9,583 nt of DNA from a bacterium (GCA_021832495.1 JAKBKR010000055.1:1-9583), one strand, 5' to 3'. Counted from the first letter of the stretch, positions 1-6,743 are shown. Numbers and translations are program-made. Notes: generated by a model not told the origin, from the letters alone.

Positions 1-411
1 GTCGTCGCCGTCTTGACCTTGGACCGTTCGATACCGGAGTATGCGGGTCTCTTCCTTGGCGGGTTGCTAGTGCTGTACCTGGGCCGGTTGCTCTCACTGA
101 GCTACTCCATCCGGGACGGGGTATTGCGGGCCCAACGGCTCTTCGGAACTCGGCATGCCGAGCTCAAGGACATCCGCAAGGTGGAGCCACGGTCGCTCCG
201 GGACATTTCCCCGGTGTCCTTCGTGGGCGGGTGGGGTTGGCGGTCCCGGATGTGGTCCCCCGTCATCGGGAACTTCGACAATCTCTCATCGATACACCGG
301 GGACTGATGATCTACGCAGGCGAGGTCCCGTTCTTCATCAGCCCCCGGGACCCGGACGCCTTTCTAGATGTGTTGCAAAAGGAGACCGGTGAGAGTTTGA
401 TACCGGACTAA
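1..411 (+). CDS. Membrane-anchored PH-domain-like protein, 5' end outside the window
   Basis: The frame is open from base 1 to the TAA at 409-411. The true start is probably upstream; a TTG at 13 is the only candidate start codon inside the first few codons. Seen: a hydrophobic segment (YAGLFLGGLLVLYLGRLL, around codons 14-31), then a mostly beta-type domain with the pattern of a bacterial/archaeal PH-like fold. That domain opens with a YSIRDGVLRAQRLFG strand pair, continues with a glycine/tryptophan-rich middle (VGGWGWRSRMW), and closes with a PFFISPRDPDAFLDVLQ segment. The closing 'ISP.DP..FL..L' is typical of bPH families. Inference: a small integral-membrane protein with a soluble PH-like domain of unknown ligand. 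It converges on the M20 peptidase gene and the two stop codons share bases (CTAA, 408-411). No specific function can be assigned. Confidence 0.6.
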   Translation, partial: VVAVLTLDRSIPEYAGLFLGGLLVLYLGRLLSLSYSIRDGVLRAQRLFGTRHAELKDIRKVEPRSLRDISPVSFVGGWGWRSRMWSPVIGNFDNLSSIHRGLMIYAGEVPFFISPRDPDAFLDVLQKETGESLIPD

Positions 412-1517
412 TGGGCCCGGGTTCTTCTCTTCGAACCGGGGCATTCGAGGAATCGTCGGTACGTCCCAAAGCACTCCTCGAGAGAACGGATGTCCACATG
501 CTCGTCGGTCCCGTGCACCCCGCCCCCGCCAGGCCCATAGATGATGGTGGGAGCGACCCGGGCGTAGGCATTGAAGTCACCAACAGCGTGCTCGTGCATC
601 AAGAGAGTCCTTCGGATCCCTCCGTGTGCCGTCGCATCCAGCCACCTTCGGACGAGCGGAGTACGGCTCGCACGATAGGGGTCAGGCCACGGTGTGGATC
701 GCGGTACGAGGGTCAGCGAGGACTGGACCCCAGGGAACCTTCCCCGGGCAGTACGAAGTCGCCGGTGGAGCCACGCATCTCCCTTGCGCTGGACAACCCG
801 CGTACGGAACACCTGCTCGAATCGTGCCCGAGCCCCGGTGGGCAAGCTCACGCCCCCCCCTCCAGTGGTATGTAATTCGGTCACCGAAAGGCTTGCGGGG
901 ATGCCCGAGAAGAACGTTAGCAACGCTTCGACTGGGTTTGGTTTCCGGTCCAGATGGCCTTCGGCGTGGCCCCCCCCAGAGTGGAAATTCACCTCCCAGG
1001 CCCGTCGGCCCGAGGCCGACAAGGCCACATGCTCCCATGTGGGTTCCGGCACGATGATGAGATCGGGGTGGAACCACCTTTCCCGCACCAGGCCCCAGGC
1101 TCCTGAGGAATCTCCCTCTTCGTCCATCGTTACGATGAGGCCGATGTCGAAGTCCGGAGGTACCGGCCCGTTCCGGAGGAGCCAAAGGCAGGTGGCCAGA
1201 CCCGAATGCATATCCAGCGCTCCTCTTCCGTAGAGCCTTCCCCCCCGAAGCGTACCCGGAGGGTACCGGACCTCGGTCGACCGGGAGACCGTGTCGACAT
1301 GCGTGCCGAACAGGACGAGGGGAAGTTCCCGCCGATGTTGCGGGAGGTAGACCTCGGCGTTCGGCACCGTACGGATCACCCATGGGGCGGCATGGTCCCT
1401 TCGACCCATCAGGTACCTGCGGACCTCGGCCAATCCTCGGGCGGGAGAACCGGATGTGTCAAGCCTCGTCAACCGGCGTACAAGACTATACAACTCCCTG
1501 CGTGCTCGGGATTCCAA
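408..1517 (-). CDS. M20-family zinc metallopeptidase / amidohydrolase (ArgE/DapE/CPG2-like)
   Basis: 369 aa, within the usual M20 range. Metal-site motifs are seen in order: LFGTHVDTV (zinc ligand H73, D75 supporting the catalytic Glu), YGRGALDMHSG (bridging D102), TMDEEGDSSGAWG (catalytic E133, ligand E134), VPEPT (ligand E158) and, near the C-terminus, GVHGTDEHV (ligand H335). Residues about 165-280 form the lid/dimerisation domain, including a GGGHAEGHL segment with H184. The family removes acyl groups or cleaves C-terminal or dipeptide bonds with two zinc ions in the cytoplasm. The substrate (acetyl-ornithine/lysine, succinyl-diaminopimelate, a dipeptide or other) cannot be chosen from sequence alone. 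The start is a TTG at 1517: an in-frame TGA lies three codons upstream, and a GGTGA Shine-Dalgarno sits 6 nt before the TTG. The gene diverges from the zinc dehydrogenase (71-bp gap) and shares stop bases with the PH-like gene. Confidence 0.85.
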   Translation of the reverse strand: MESRARRELYSLVRRLTRLDTSGSPARGLAEVRRYLMGRRDHAAPWVIRTVPNAEVYLPQHRRELPLVLFGTHVDTVSRSTEVRYPPGTLRGGRLYGRGALDMHSGLATCLWLLRNGPVPPDFDIGLIVTMDEEGDSSGAWGLVRERWFHPDLIIVPEPTWEHVALSASGRRAWEVNFHSGGGHAEGHLDRKPNPVEALLTFFSGIPASLSVTELHTTGGGGVSLPTGARARFEQVFRTRVVQRKGDAWLHRRLRTARGRFPGVQSSLTLVPRSTPWPDPYRASRTPLVRRWLDATAHGGIRRTLLMHEHAVGDFNAYARVAPTIIYGPGGGGVHGTDEHVDIRSLEECFGTYRRFLECPGSKRRTRAH

Positions 1518-1588
1518 GCGCCCTCACCCGGGCTCGGCAAACCCGAAGAGCTTTTGATGGGGCGCTCTACCTTGGATGGAGGGAGAGC

Positions 1589-2590
1589 GTGAAGGTCGGA
1601 CTGCTCAAAGAGGGGAAGCTGGTCATGGCGGAGGCCCCTGAGCCTCAGCTCTCCGGCGGGGACATGGTGGTCTCCCTGCGCGCGTGCGGACTCTGTGGGA
1701 GCGACATCGAGAAGATCCGGGGACATTACGGGGCGACCGGACGGATCGGTCATGAGCCCGCGGGAATCGTCCGTTCCGTCGCTCCCGGAGTCTCCGGCTT
1801 TTCTCCGGGCGACCGGGTCTTCGTGCATCATCATGTACCCTGCTACACGTGCGAAGTCTGTCGCGCGGGCTCGTACACCTTCTGTCCGAGCTACCAGAAG
1901 ACCAACATCGAGCCGGGCGGGTTCGCAGAGGCGTTCCGGGTCCCACCGGAGAACGTGGGCCGTGGGGCGGTCCTCCCCCTCCCATCTTCGATGAGCTTTG
2001 AAGAGGCCACGCTCATCGAACCTCTCGGATGCTGCCTCACGGCACTCTGGTCGACCCGGTTCCGTCCCGGGGACAGCGCGCTCATTCTCGGACTCGGGCC
2101 GATCGGTCTTCTCTACCTCCGGTTGTTGCGCACCGCGGGTGCGGGGCGGCTCGTGGGCGGCGATGTGTCCGCATTCCGCCGGAAGATGGGAGAAGCCTCC
2201 GGTGCCGACCGCACGTTCGATCCCACCCGGGAGCCCGTCGATGCATCCGGGGGGTTCGACCTGGTCGTCGTGGCGACCAGTGCCACCGCCGCGGTCGCGC
2301 GGGGGTTTACCGATGTGAGACCGGGTGGCACGCTCAACCTCTTCGGCCTTCCTCCCGAAGGTTCGCAGCTCCCCGTGGATCTTCAAAGGCTTTACCTAAA
2401 GGGGGTCCGCCTCATCCCATCGTACGCCACCACCGAGCACGGGACAAACCGGGCCCTCGAGCTCATCTCGAGCGGACGGGTGCCCGTCCGGGACCTCATC
2501 ACGCATCGCGTCCCCCTGTCCGATCTCCCCCGGGCGGTGGAACTAGCGGCGCAGGTCGAAAGCACTATCAAGATTGTAGTTACTGCTTAA
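1589..2590 (+). CDS. Zinc-dependent medium-chain alcohol/polyol dehydrogenase (MDR superfamily)
   Basis: 333 aa from a GTG start chosen because a GGAGG site (1578-1582) lies 6 nt upstream and the family N-terminus (here VKVGLLKEGK) begins there; the frame stays open further upstream but does not look coding. Seen: a GroES-like domain with catalytic-zinc residues C36 (CGLCGSD), H55-E56 (GHE) and E144 (IEPLGC). A structural-zinc loop C85-x2-C88-x2-C91-x7-C99 follows, then a Rossmann fold with GLGPIG (168-173). An aspartate at D192 ends the second strand, which favours NAD over NADP. Known: such enzymes oxidise secondary alcohols, sugars, polyols or L-threonine. The architecture is closest to sorbitol/threonine dehydrogenase types, but the substrate is not readable from the sequence. 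The gene stands alone, diverging from the M20 peptidase, with the CDGSH promoter starting 10 nt after its stop. Confidence 0.88.
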   Translation: MKVGLLKEGKLVMAEAPEPQLSGGDMVVSLRACGLCGSDIEKIRGHYGATGRIGHEPAGIVRSVAPGVSGFSPGDRVFVHHHVPCYTCEVCRAGSYTFCPSYQKTNIEPGGFAEAFRVPPENVGRGAVLPLPSSMSFEEATLIEPLGCCLTALWSTRFRPGDSALILGLGPIGLLYLRLLRTAGAGRLVGGDVSAFRRKMGEASGADRTFDPTREPVDASGGFDLVVVATSATAAVARGFTDVRPGGTLNLFGLPPEGSQLPVDLQRLYLKGVRLIPSYATTEHGTNRALELISSGRVPVRDLITHRVPLSDLPRAVELAAQVESTIKIVVTA

Positions 2591-2599
2591 TCGGTAGTG

Positions 2600-2607
2600 T
2601 TATATAG
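2600..2607 (+). promoter_or_regulatory. TATA box of the CDGSH protein gene
   Basis: TTATATAG lies about 33-40 nt before the ATG at 2640. A start site 25 nt downstream would fall near 2627-2630 and give a very short leader carrying the GGTGA Shine-Dalgarno at 2630-2634. It begins only 10 nt after the dehydrogenase stop, so the CDGSH gene has its own promoter despite the tight spacing. Confidence 0.6.
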
Positions 2608-2639
2608 CTCCGGGGGCTCGGACCTCCCGGTGAAACAAG

Positions 2640-2870
2640 ATGTCTCGACTAGTGCAACATGACGCCGTAGGGCCAGCGATCGTCAAGGTGGGCGACAAGA
2701 CATTGGGGATCTGCCAGTGCGGGCTCAGCCGCACGAAGCCCTTTTGCGATGGCTCCCACAAGAAGGTGACGGACGAGAAGCCGGGTGTGATCTATCTCTA
2801 CGATCTGGAAGGCCACCGCATCGTTCTCCACGACGAGTTCCCTACCCCGAAGCAGGTCTTCGAGAAGTAA
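2640..2870 (+). CDS. CDGSH-type [2Fe-2S] iron-sulfur protein
   Basis: 76 aa. The CDGSH signature is complete: C25-x-C27, S30, P34, then FCDGSH giving C36 and H40, so the 3Cys:1His [2Fe-2S] ligand set is present. The N-terminus (RLVQHDAVGPAIVKVGDKT) matches small soluble archaeal and bacterial CDGSH proteins that carry a single motif. There is no signal peptide or membrane segment, so it should be cytoplasmic. In the wider family the cluster is redox-active and labile and is linked to electron or cluster transfer, but the role of small prokaryotic members is poorly defined. The start is supported by GGTGA 5-6 nt upstream of the ATG and by its own TATA box. The 3' end overlaps the convergent glycosyltransferase gene by 29 nt, and the stop codon lies within a perfect hairpin. 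Confidence 0.9.
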   Translation: MSRLVQHDAVGPAIVKVGDKTLGICQCGLSRTKPFCDGSHKKVTDEKPGVIYLYDLEGHRIVLHDEFPTPKQVFEK

Positions 2871-3984
2871 GCACTTCTCGGTAGACCGCAAGGTAGCGGT
2901 CGACCACGACGTCCCAGTCCCAGCGACGGGCTTCGGACCTCGCCTCCTTGGCCATCCCTTCCCTGAGGGTCGGGTCAGCGGCAAGTTCGCGCAGGGAGCG
3001 GGAGAACTCCGCTTCCGTGGTCACCACTCTCCCCCCACCGGATTGGGCGAGCCGACGAGCGGCGCCGGCATCGAAGGCAACGAACGGCAGCCCTGAAGCC
3101 ATCGCTTCGAGCACGCTCAGTCCGAACCCTTCGTACTGGGACCCTTGAACATAGAGGTCCGCCGACCGATACGCGGCCAGCAGTTCGGTCCGGGAGAGCC
3201 CCGCTCCCAAGAACTTCACCTCCACTCCGAGCCGGCCCGCCAACGCTGTCGTCTTCTCCCTATCGCACATAGAGCCGGGAACATCCCGGCCGACGATCAC
3301 GAGAGCCATGCGGTCTTTGACGGGCTCCATCGACCGGACGATCCGGTCCACTCGCTTGTTCTCCCATAGCCCTCCCACGTACAAGGCCACGATGGGATGC
3401 GAGAGCGACCACTTTTCTCGCACCTTATCGATCGAAACTTCGTGTCCCTCGAATTCGACCCGATCGATCCCCTCCCCCACCACGTGCATCTGACCCAGCG
3501 GATAGTCCCAACGTTTCACCCGATCCGCTTCGGCATCCGTGAGTGCAAGGTACGCATCGAACGCCTTCAACCGCCCAGCAAGGTACCGCTCGAAGTAGAC
3601 CCGGTTCAAGAAGGACGGGTTCATCGCCAGCTGGTAGAAATCATGTGGTGTCACGACCTGGGGGCCGTCGAACACGGGCGCCAGCGGGAAGTAGAAGTCC
3701 GCGCACCAGATCCGATTCCCGCTCAGGTGGAGGATATCGTAGTCCAGTCCCTTCAACGTCCGCCAATAACCCGCCGGTATGCGGAACCGGCCCCATCGAC
3801 GCATCCCGAGTCGGACCACGTGAATGCCCTCGAAGATCTCCTCCGGTGGTACTCCGGGTTCTTGCTGGGTGAGGACGGTGACCTCGTTCCCCCGGCGGAC
3901 CAAGGACCGGGCGAGGCCGAGCGTCCAGCGTTCCGTTCCCCCTTCCGCCGGTAGGAAACGGTGGTTGATGAGAAGGACCTTCAT
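2842..3984 (-). CDS. GT4-family glycosyltransferase (GT-B fold)
   Basis: 380 aa from the ATG at 3984, where the family N-terminus (MKVLLINHRFLPAEGGTERW) begins. The frame continues further upstream, but that would run through the tRNA gene and is not used. Seen: an N-terminal Rossmann-like domain with the GGTE loop at 15-18, a linker, then the C-terminal nucleotide-sugar-binding domain from about residue 197 (VALYVGGLWENKRVDRIV). The retaining-GT E-x7-E motif is present in YEGFGLSVLE (E285, E293), with SGLPFVAFDAGA after it. Known: GT4 enzymes transfer sugars from nucleotide-sugar or lipid-phosphate-sugar donors to lipids, polysaccharides or glycans. There is no signal or membrane segment, so it should act on the cytosolic face. 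It stands alone, so neither donor nor acceptor can be inferred. The 3' end overlaps the CDGSH gene by 29 nt. Confidence 0.88.
   Translation of the reverse strand: MKVLLINHRFLPAEGGTERWTLGLARSLVRRGNEVTVLTQQEPGVPPEEIFEGIHVVRLGMRRWGRFRIPAGYWRTLKGLDYDILHLSGNRIWCADFYFPLAPVFDGPQVVTPHDFYQLAMNPSFLNRVYFERYLAGRLKAFDAYLALTDAEADRVKRWDYPLGQMHVVGEGIDRVEFEGHEVSIDKVREKWSLSHPIVALYVGGLWENKRVDRIVRSMEPVKDRMALVIVGRDVPGSMCDREKTTALAGRLGVEVKFLGAGLSRTELLAAYRSADLYVQGSQYEGFGLSVLEAMASGLPFVAFDAGAARRLAQSGGGRVVTTEAEFSRSLRELAADPTLREGMAKEARSEARRWDWDVVVDRYLAVYREVLTSRRPASG
2861..2880. terminator. Perfect hairpin at the convergent 3' ends of the CDGSH and glycosyltransferase genes
   Basis: CGAGAAGT (2861-2868) and ACTTCTCG (2873-2880) are perfect inverted copies with a 4-nt AAGC loop. 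The hairpin includes the CDGSH stop codon (2868-2870) and the last few sense codons before the glycosyltransferase stop region on the other strand. It could form in both transcripts. No long T-run follows on either side, so a termination or 3'-end stabilising role is inference. Confidence 0.4.
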
Positions 3985-4065
3985 GCATGAGGGGCCCCGA
4001 CCCCCTCTCGATGGTGCTGCGCTCTCACGAGGACCCCCTCCCTGCCGGCGCAGGGCTTGGAGGGA

Positions 4066-4072
4066 GATAAAG
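4066..4072 (-). promoter_or_regulatory. Possible TATA box for the glycosyltransferase gene
   Basis: CTTTATC on the minus strand is the only clear TATA-like element upstream of the ATG at 3984. It predicts a start site near 4042 and a leader of roughly 58 nt, longer than is usual in this window. That leader contains a GAGGGG/CCCCTC inverted pair (3989-3994 and 4002-4007) right before the start codon. This is weak evidence. Confidence 0.3.
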
Positions 4073-4080
4073 CCGCCATC

Positions 4081-4087
4081 CTTATCT
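4081..4087 (+). promoter_or_regulatory. Possible TATA box of the tRNA-Ser gene
   Basis: CTTATCT lies about 33-39 nt before the first tRNA base at 4120. A start site 25 nt downstream would leave a short 5' leader of about 10 nt for RNase P to remove. It sits close to the opposite-strand TATA candidate at 4066-4072, so the 136-bp spacer appears to hold two divergent promoters. Confidence 0.4.
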
Positions 4088-4119
4088 CGGCGCCATCGTG
4101 CCCTAACGGCGGGTAAGAT

Positions 4120-4203
4120 GCCGAGGTGGCTCAGACCGGTACGGCGCGAGTCTGGAAAGCTCGTGGAGTTTTCTCCTCGGGAGTTCAAATCTCCCCCTCG
4201 GCG
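4120..4203 (+). tRNA. tRNA-Ser (anticodon GGA)
   Basis: The cloverleaf was folded by eye. The acceptor stem GCCGAGG (4120-4126) pairs perfectly with CCTCGGC (4196-4202), followed by discriminator G at 4203, as expected for archaeal serine tRNA. The D-stem is GCT/GGC with one G-U pair and GG in the loop. The anticodon stem CGAGT/GCTCG (last pair U-G) encloses the 7-nt loop CTGGAAA, giving anticodon GGA at 4154-4156, which reads UCC/UCU. The long class II variable arm contains GGAG-TTTT-CTCC. The T-arm GGGAG/CTCCC encloses TTCAAAT. CCA is not encoded and there is no intron. It lies 47 nt upstream of the GAF-domain gene on the same strand, and no promoter is evident between them. Confidence 0.95.
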
Positions 4204-4250
4204 CTTTCCCCCGAACCCGGCACTCCCGGGCCCCTCCCGGTGAATCGTTC

Positions 4251-4721
4251 ATGTCGGACCCTCGCGATCCTGCAGCGTTGATCCCATGGTTCCATGGGCT
4301 CACGGGCTCCCCTGCCTCTCAGCTTACCGAACTGTGCCGGCGGCTCCGCCGGGACCATCCGCACTACAATTGGGTCGGCGTGTACGTTCTCGAAGGGAAC
4401 GAACTTGTGCTCCGGGCCTGGGACGGCCGGGAGGCGACCGAGCATGTCCGGATACCGGTCGAGCGGGGGCTCTGCGGCATGGCCGTCCGGGAAGGCCGGA
4501 CGATCACCGTGGGAGATGTGGACTCCTCACCCGAGTACCTTGCCTGCTTCCCGTACACGAAGAGCGAGATCGTCGTCCCGGTCTTCGACCGAGGGAATGC
4601 CGTGGGGGAGATCGATATCGACGGGGATGTGCGGAACGCATACACCCCGGTCGACCAAGAGTTCCTCGAGGAACTCGCCGGGGCGATCGCCCCGGTGGTC
4701 CAAGCGCTTCGGAATCCGTAA
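4251..4721 (+). CDS. GAF-domain protein, free methionine-(R)-sulfoxide reductase (fRMsr) homologue
   Basis: 156 aa, one GAF domain, the same length and layout as E. coli fRMsr (MsrC). Seen: YNWVGVYVLEG at 39-49, VRIPVERGLCGMAV at 66-79 with C75, YLACFPYTKSEIVVP at 96-110 with C99, and GEIDID at 119-124. The 24-residue spacing of C75 and C99 equals that of E. coli C94 and C118, from memory of that sequence. The cysteine expected ten residues before C75 (E. coli C84) is His65 here. Known: fRMsr reduces free L-methionine-(R)-sulfoxide using cysteine chemistry and thioredoxin. Retention of the C118 equivalent supports activity, while loss of the C84 equivalent raises doubt about the recycling route. 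A GGTGA site lies 7 nt before the ATG. With no obvious own promoter, it may be transcribed with tRNA-Ser. Confidence 0.78.
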   Translation: MSDPRDPAALIPWFHGLTGSPASQLTELCRRLRRDHPHYNWVGVYVLEGNELVLRAWDGREATEHVRIPVERGLCGMAVREGRTITVGDVDSSPEYLACFPYTKSEIVVPVFDRGNAVGEIDIDGDVRNAYTPVDQEFLEELAGAIAPVVQALRNP

Positions 4722-4749
4722 CCTTGGGAGGTGTGCCCTGTGGGCTTTG

Positions 4750-5505
4750 CTACGGAGGGTGGGCCACGGAAAACCTTTGCAATCTTCGGAGAAGGAATCC
4801 CACGTATTGTGCCCGAAGCTCCTCGGCAGGAACGGGTGTGACGGCCACGGCTCCCTTCCGGGATAGACGAAGTGCCTCCTCCCGGATGTGCCGCAACGCC
4901 CGGGAGAGTTCGTCCACGATGGGCACGTGAGCGGCCAGTGTCGTCCTAGAGAATGGGTTGAGATCAATGGAGATGACCGTCTTGCCCGCCTGGACCAAGG
5001 CCTGGGCTCGATCGCCATCCTCGAGAGGGACGAGGACCGTGTCCGCCCGCAGGATGCCTTCGGGGTCGACCCAGCTCCGGTCCGAGGCCAACCCTCGAAG
5101 CCGGGCGGTGGGATGGACACCATAGACGGGGTGGACACCGGCTTCCGAAAGCGCTTGTTCGACCAGCTGCGCCCTCCGTGGAGTACGGTGGAAGAGGTTG
5201 ACCTCGACCTTCAAGTGCGGGATGGCCCGTGCCAGCGCGGCCACCGGTCGGGCACCGAGCGCGGCCACGTTCCCGTTGACCGAGAGCACGGGACGTCTAG
5301 CCTGCATCAACCGGGCGGCGGCGATCCGCTCGGCCGTCCGGGCCACCGGGGTCGTGCGCTCGCCGAACAAGTAGTCGAAGGCTTCGCCCCGCCCTTGAGC
5401 GATCAGCCCTTCCGGGACGAGGAGCCCTCGTTCCATCTGGTGGGCGAGATAGGCCCGGGTGACGAGGCTGCGGTACCGGGGGTGGGAGCGCGGGATGTTC
5501 GCCAT
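4750..5505 (-). CDS. 4-phosphopantoate--beta-alanine ligase (archaeal phosphopantothenate synthetase)
   Basis: 251 aa, the usual length of this archaea-specific family (COG1701). It joins 4-phosphopantoate and beta-alanine with ATP to make 4'-phosphopantothenate, replacing the bacterial pantothenate synthetase/kinase order in CoA synthesis; it is cytoplasmic. Family motifs are seen in order: IPRSHPRY (4-11), GLIAQGRGEAFDYLFGERT (33-51), SVNGNVAAL (75-83), EVNLFHRT (101-108), VPLEDGDR (159-166) and IDLNPFSRT (180-188). The start is an ATG four bases after the stop of the acyl-CoA dehydrogenase, with no Shine-Dalgarno of its own visible, so translation is probably coupled. The pairing places CoA synthesis and acyl-CoA oxidation in one transcript. 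Its 3' end faces the GAF gene, with 28 nt between stops and no obvious terminator. Confidence 0.93.
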   Translation of the reverse strand: MANIPRSHPRYRSLVTRAYLAHQMERGLLVPEGLIAQGRGEAFDYLFGERTTPVARTAERIAAARLMQARRPVLSVNGNVAALGARPVAALARAIPHLKVEVNLFHRTPRRAQLVEQALSEAGVHPVYGVHPTARLRGLASDRSWVDPEGILRADTVLVPLEDGDRAQALVQAGKTVISIDLNPFSRTTLAAHVPIVDELSRALRHIREEALRLSRKGAVAVTPVPAEELRAQYVGFLLRRLQRFSVAHPP

Positions 5506-5509
5506 GGGC

Positions 5510-6658
5510 TCAGCGCTTCAAGCCGAGCAGTTCCCGGGCGACCACGAGCCGGCGTATCTCGCTCGTGCCGGCCCCGATCTCGAGGAGCTTAGCGTCGCGC
5601 ATCAATCGCTCCACCGGATAGTCCCGCATGTACCCGTTACCGCCAAAGACCTGGATGGCGTCCAGGGCCACCTGGGTGGAAGCCTCGCTCCCAAACGTGA
5701 GGGCGGTGGAAGCCTCGCGGTTCGTCCGGGGATCTCGGGTCACGGCGGCGAGCGCATGGTATAGGAGAAGTCGGGAAGCAAGGGCCCGGGCGTACATGTT
5801 GGCGATCTTTTCCTGGACGAGCTGGAACGACCCGATCGACTCTCCGAACTGTCGGCGGTCCCGGGCATACGCTATGGACAGGCTCAGGCACTCCTCCATG
5901 ATACCGACCGGGATCGCCGAGAGCACCGCTCGTTCGATGTTCAGCCCGCTCATGACGACCCGGGCGCCCTCGTTCTCCTTCCCCACGAGGTTCCCGACGG
6001 GGACCCGGACGTTCTCCAACGCAAGTTCACCCGTGGGCGAACCGCGCATCCCCATCTTGTCGAGCTTGCGCACCACGGAGAACCCCGGGTACTCCTTCTC
6101 GACGATGAACGCGGATATCCCGTGGCTGCCCTTCTCCGGGGAGGTCTTCGCATAGACGAGCAGGATGTCAGCCACCGGGCCGTTCGTGATGAAGAGCTTG
6201 CTCCCGTTGAGCACATAGTGGTCTCCTTGGCGCTCTGCGCGGGTCCGGATGGACATTGCGTCGCTCCCGGATTCGGGTTCGGTCAGGGCGAGAGCGCCGA
6301 TCTTCTCGCCCCGGGCGAGAGGGGGAAGGTAGCGTTGTTTGAGCTCATCCCCCGCGTTTCGTGCGATATTGTCCGTGCACAGGTTGGAGTGGGCTCCGAC
6401 CGTAAGGGCGAAGGCGGGCGAGACCCGAGCCAGCTCTTCGAGGATCACCGCCTGTGCGAGATACCCCATCCCCGAACCGCCGTAGGTCTCCGGAACGGTG
6501 GCGCCTAGGAACCCCAGGTCCCCGGCCATACCGAACACCTCACGGGGGAAGTGCTCTTCCCGGTCCATCCGTTCCGCGACCGCGGCGAGGTGCTTCCGGG
6601 CGAAACCCCGAACGGCATCCCTCAGGGCGCTCTCATCCGGGGAGAGTTCGAAGTCCAT
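5510..6658 (-). CDS. Acyl-CoA dehydrogenase, isovaleryl-CoA dehydrogenase type
   Basis: 382 aa, full length for the family. It is an FAD enzyme making the trans-2,3-enoyl-CoA and passing electrons to electron-transfer flavoprotein; it is soluble. Seen: the N-terminal helical domain, LTEPESGSDA (125-134), FITNGPVADILLVYAKT (156-172), the KLDKMGMRGSPT segment (198-209), and the C-terminal FGGNGYMRDYPVERLMRDAK region (338-357) with IGAGTSEIRR (361-370). The catalytic glutamate position is informative: the medium-chain enzyme's YEGT is replaced by GAGT (A363), while E242 in GLNIERAVL sits where isovaleryl-CoA dehydrogenase carries its base. This favours an isovaleryl/branched-chain substrate, inferred from homology and so implying leucine breakdown. 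The ATG at 6658 lies about 27 nt after a TATA-like element and has no Shine-Dalgarno, so the mRNA is probably leaderless. It is the first gene of a two-gene operon with phosphopantothenate synthetase. Confidence 0.92.
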   Translation of the reverse strand: MDFELSPDESALRDAVRGFARKHLAAVAERMDREEHFPREVFGMAGDLGFLGATVPETYGGSGMGYLAQAVILEELARVSPAFALTVGAHSNLCTDNIARNAGDELKQRYLPPLARGEKIGALALTEPESGSDAMSIRTRAERQGDHYVLNGSKLFITNGPVADILLVYAKTSPEKGSHGISAFIVEKEYPGFSVVRKLDKMGMRGSPTGELALENVRVPVGNLVGKENEGARVVMSGLNIERAVLSAIPVGIMEECLSLSIAYARDRRQFGESIGSFQLVQEKIANMYARALASRLLLYHALAAVTRDPRTNREASTALTFGSEASTQVALDAIQVFGGNGYMRDYPVERLMRDAKLLEIGAGTSEIRRLVVARELLGLKR

Positions 6659-6681
6659 GGCCCGGGGAGAGCCCCTGGGGC

Positions 6682-6690
6682 CTTAATCTT
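6682..6690 (-). promoter_or_regulatory. TATA-like element of the acyl-CoA dehydrogenase operon
   Basis: AAGATTAAG on the minus strand is an AT-rich island in GC-rich sequence, centred about 27 nt upstream of the ATG at 6658. At the archaeal TATA-to-start-site distance of about 25 nt, transcription would begin at or next to the start codon. This fits the absence of a Shine-Dalgarno site there. Confidence 0.5.
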
Positions 6691-6743
6691 GGCGTGATGA
6701 AGGGGGGGCGGTCGGTTTCGAGTGGAATCGTGGGGCGCCCCGA

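Noticed and set aside
694..1233. Long open frames opposite the M20 peptidase
   Set aside because: They are shadow frames of a GC-rich gene whose complete active-site motifs are on the minus strand.
1382..1588. N-terminal extension of the zinc dehydrogenase frame
   Set aside because: It overlaps the opposite-strand M20 peptidase start, shows no homology pattern, and a good GGAGG site precedes the GTG at 1589.
3985..4188. N-terminal extension of the glycosyltransferase frame
   Set aside because: It runs antisense through the tRNA-Ser gene and is low-complexity; the family start motif begins exactly at the ATG at 3984.
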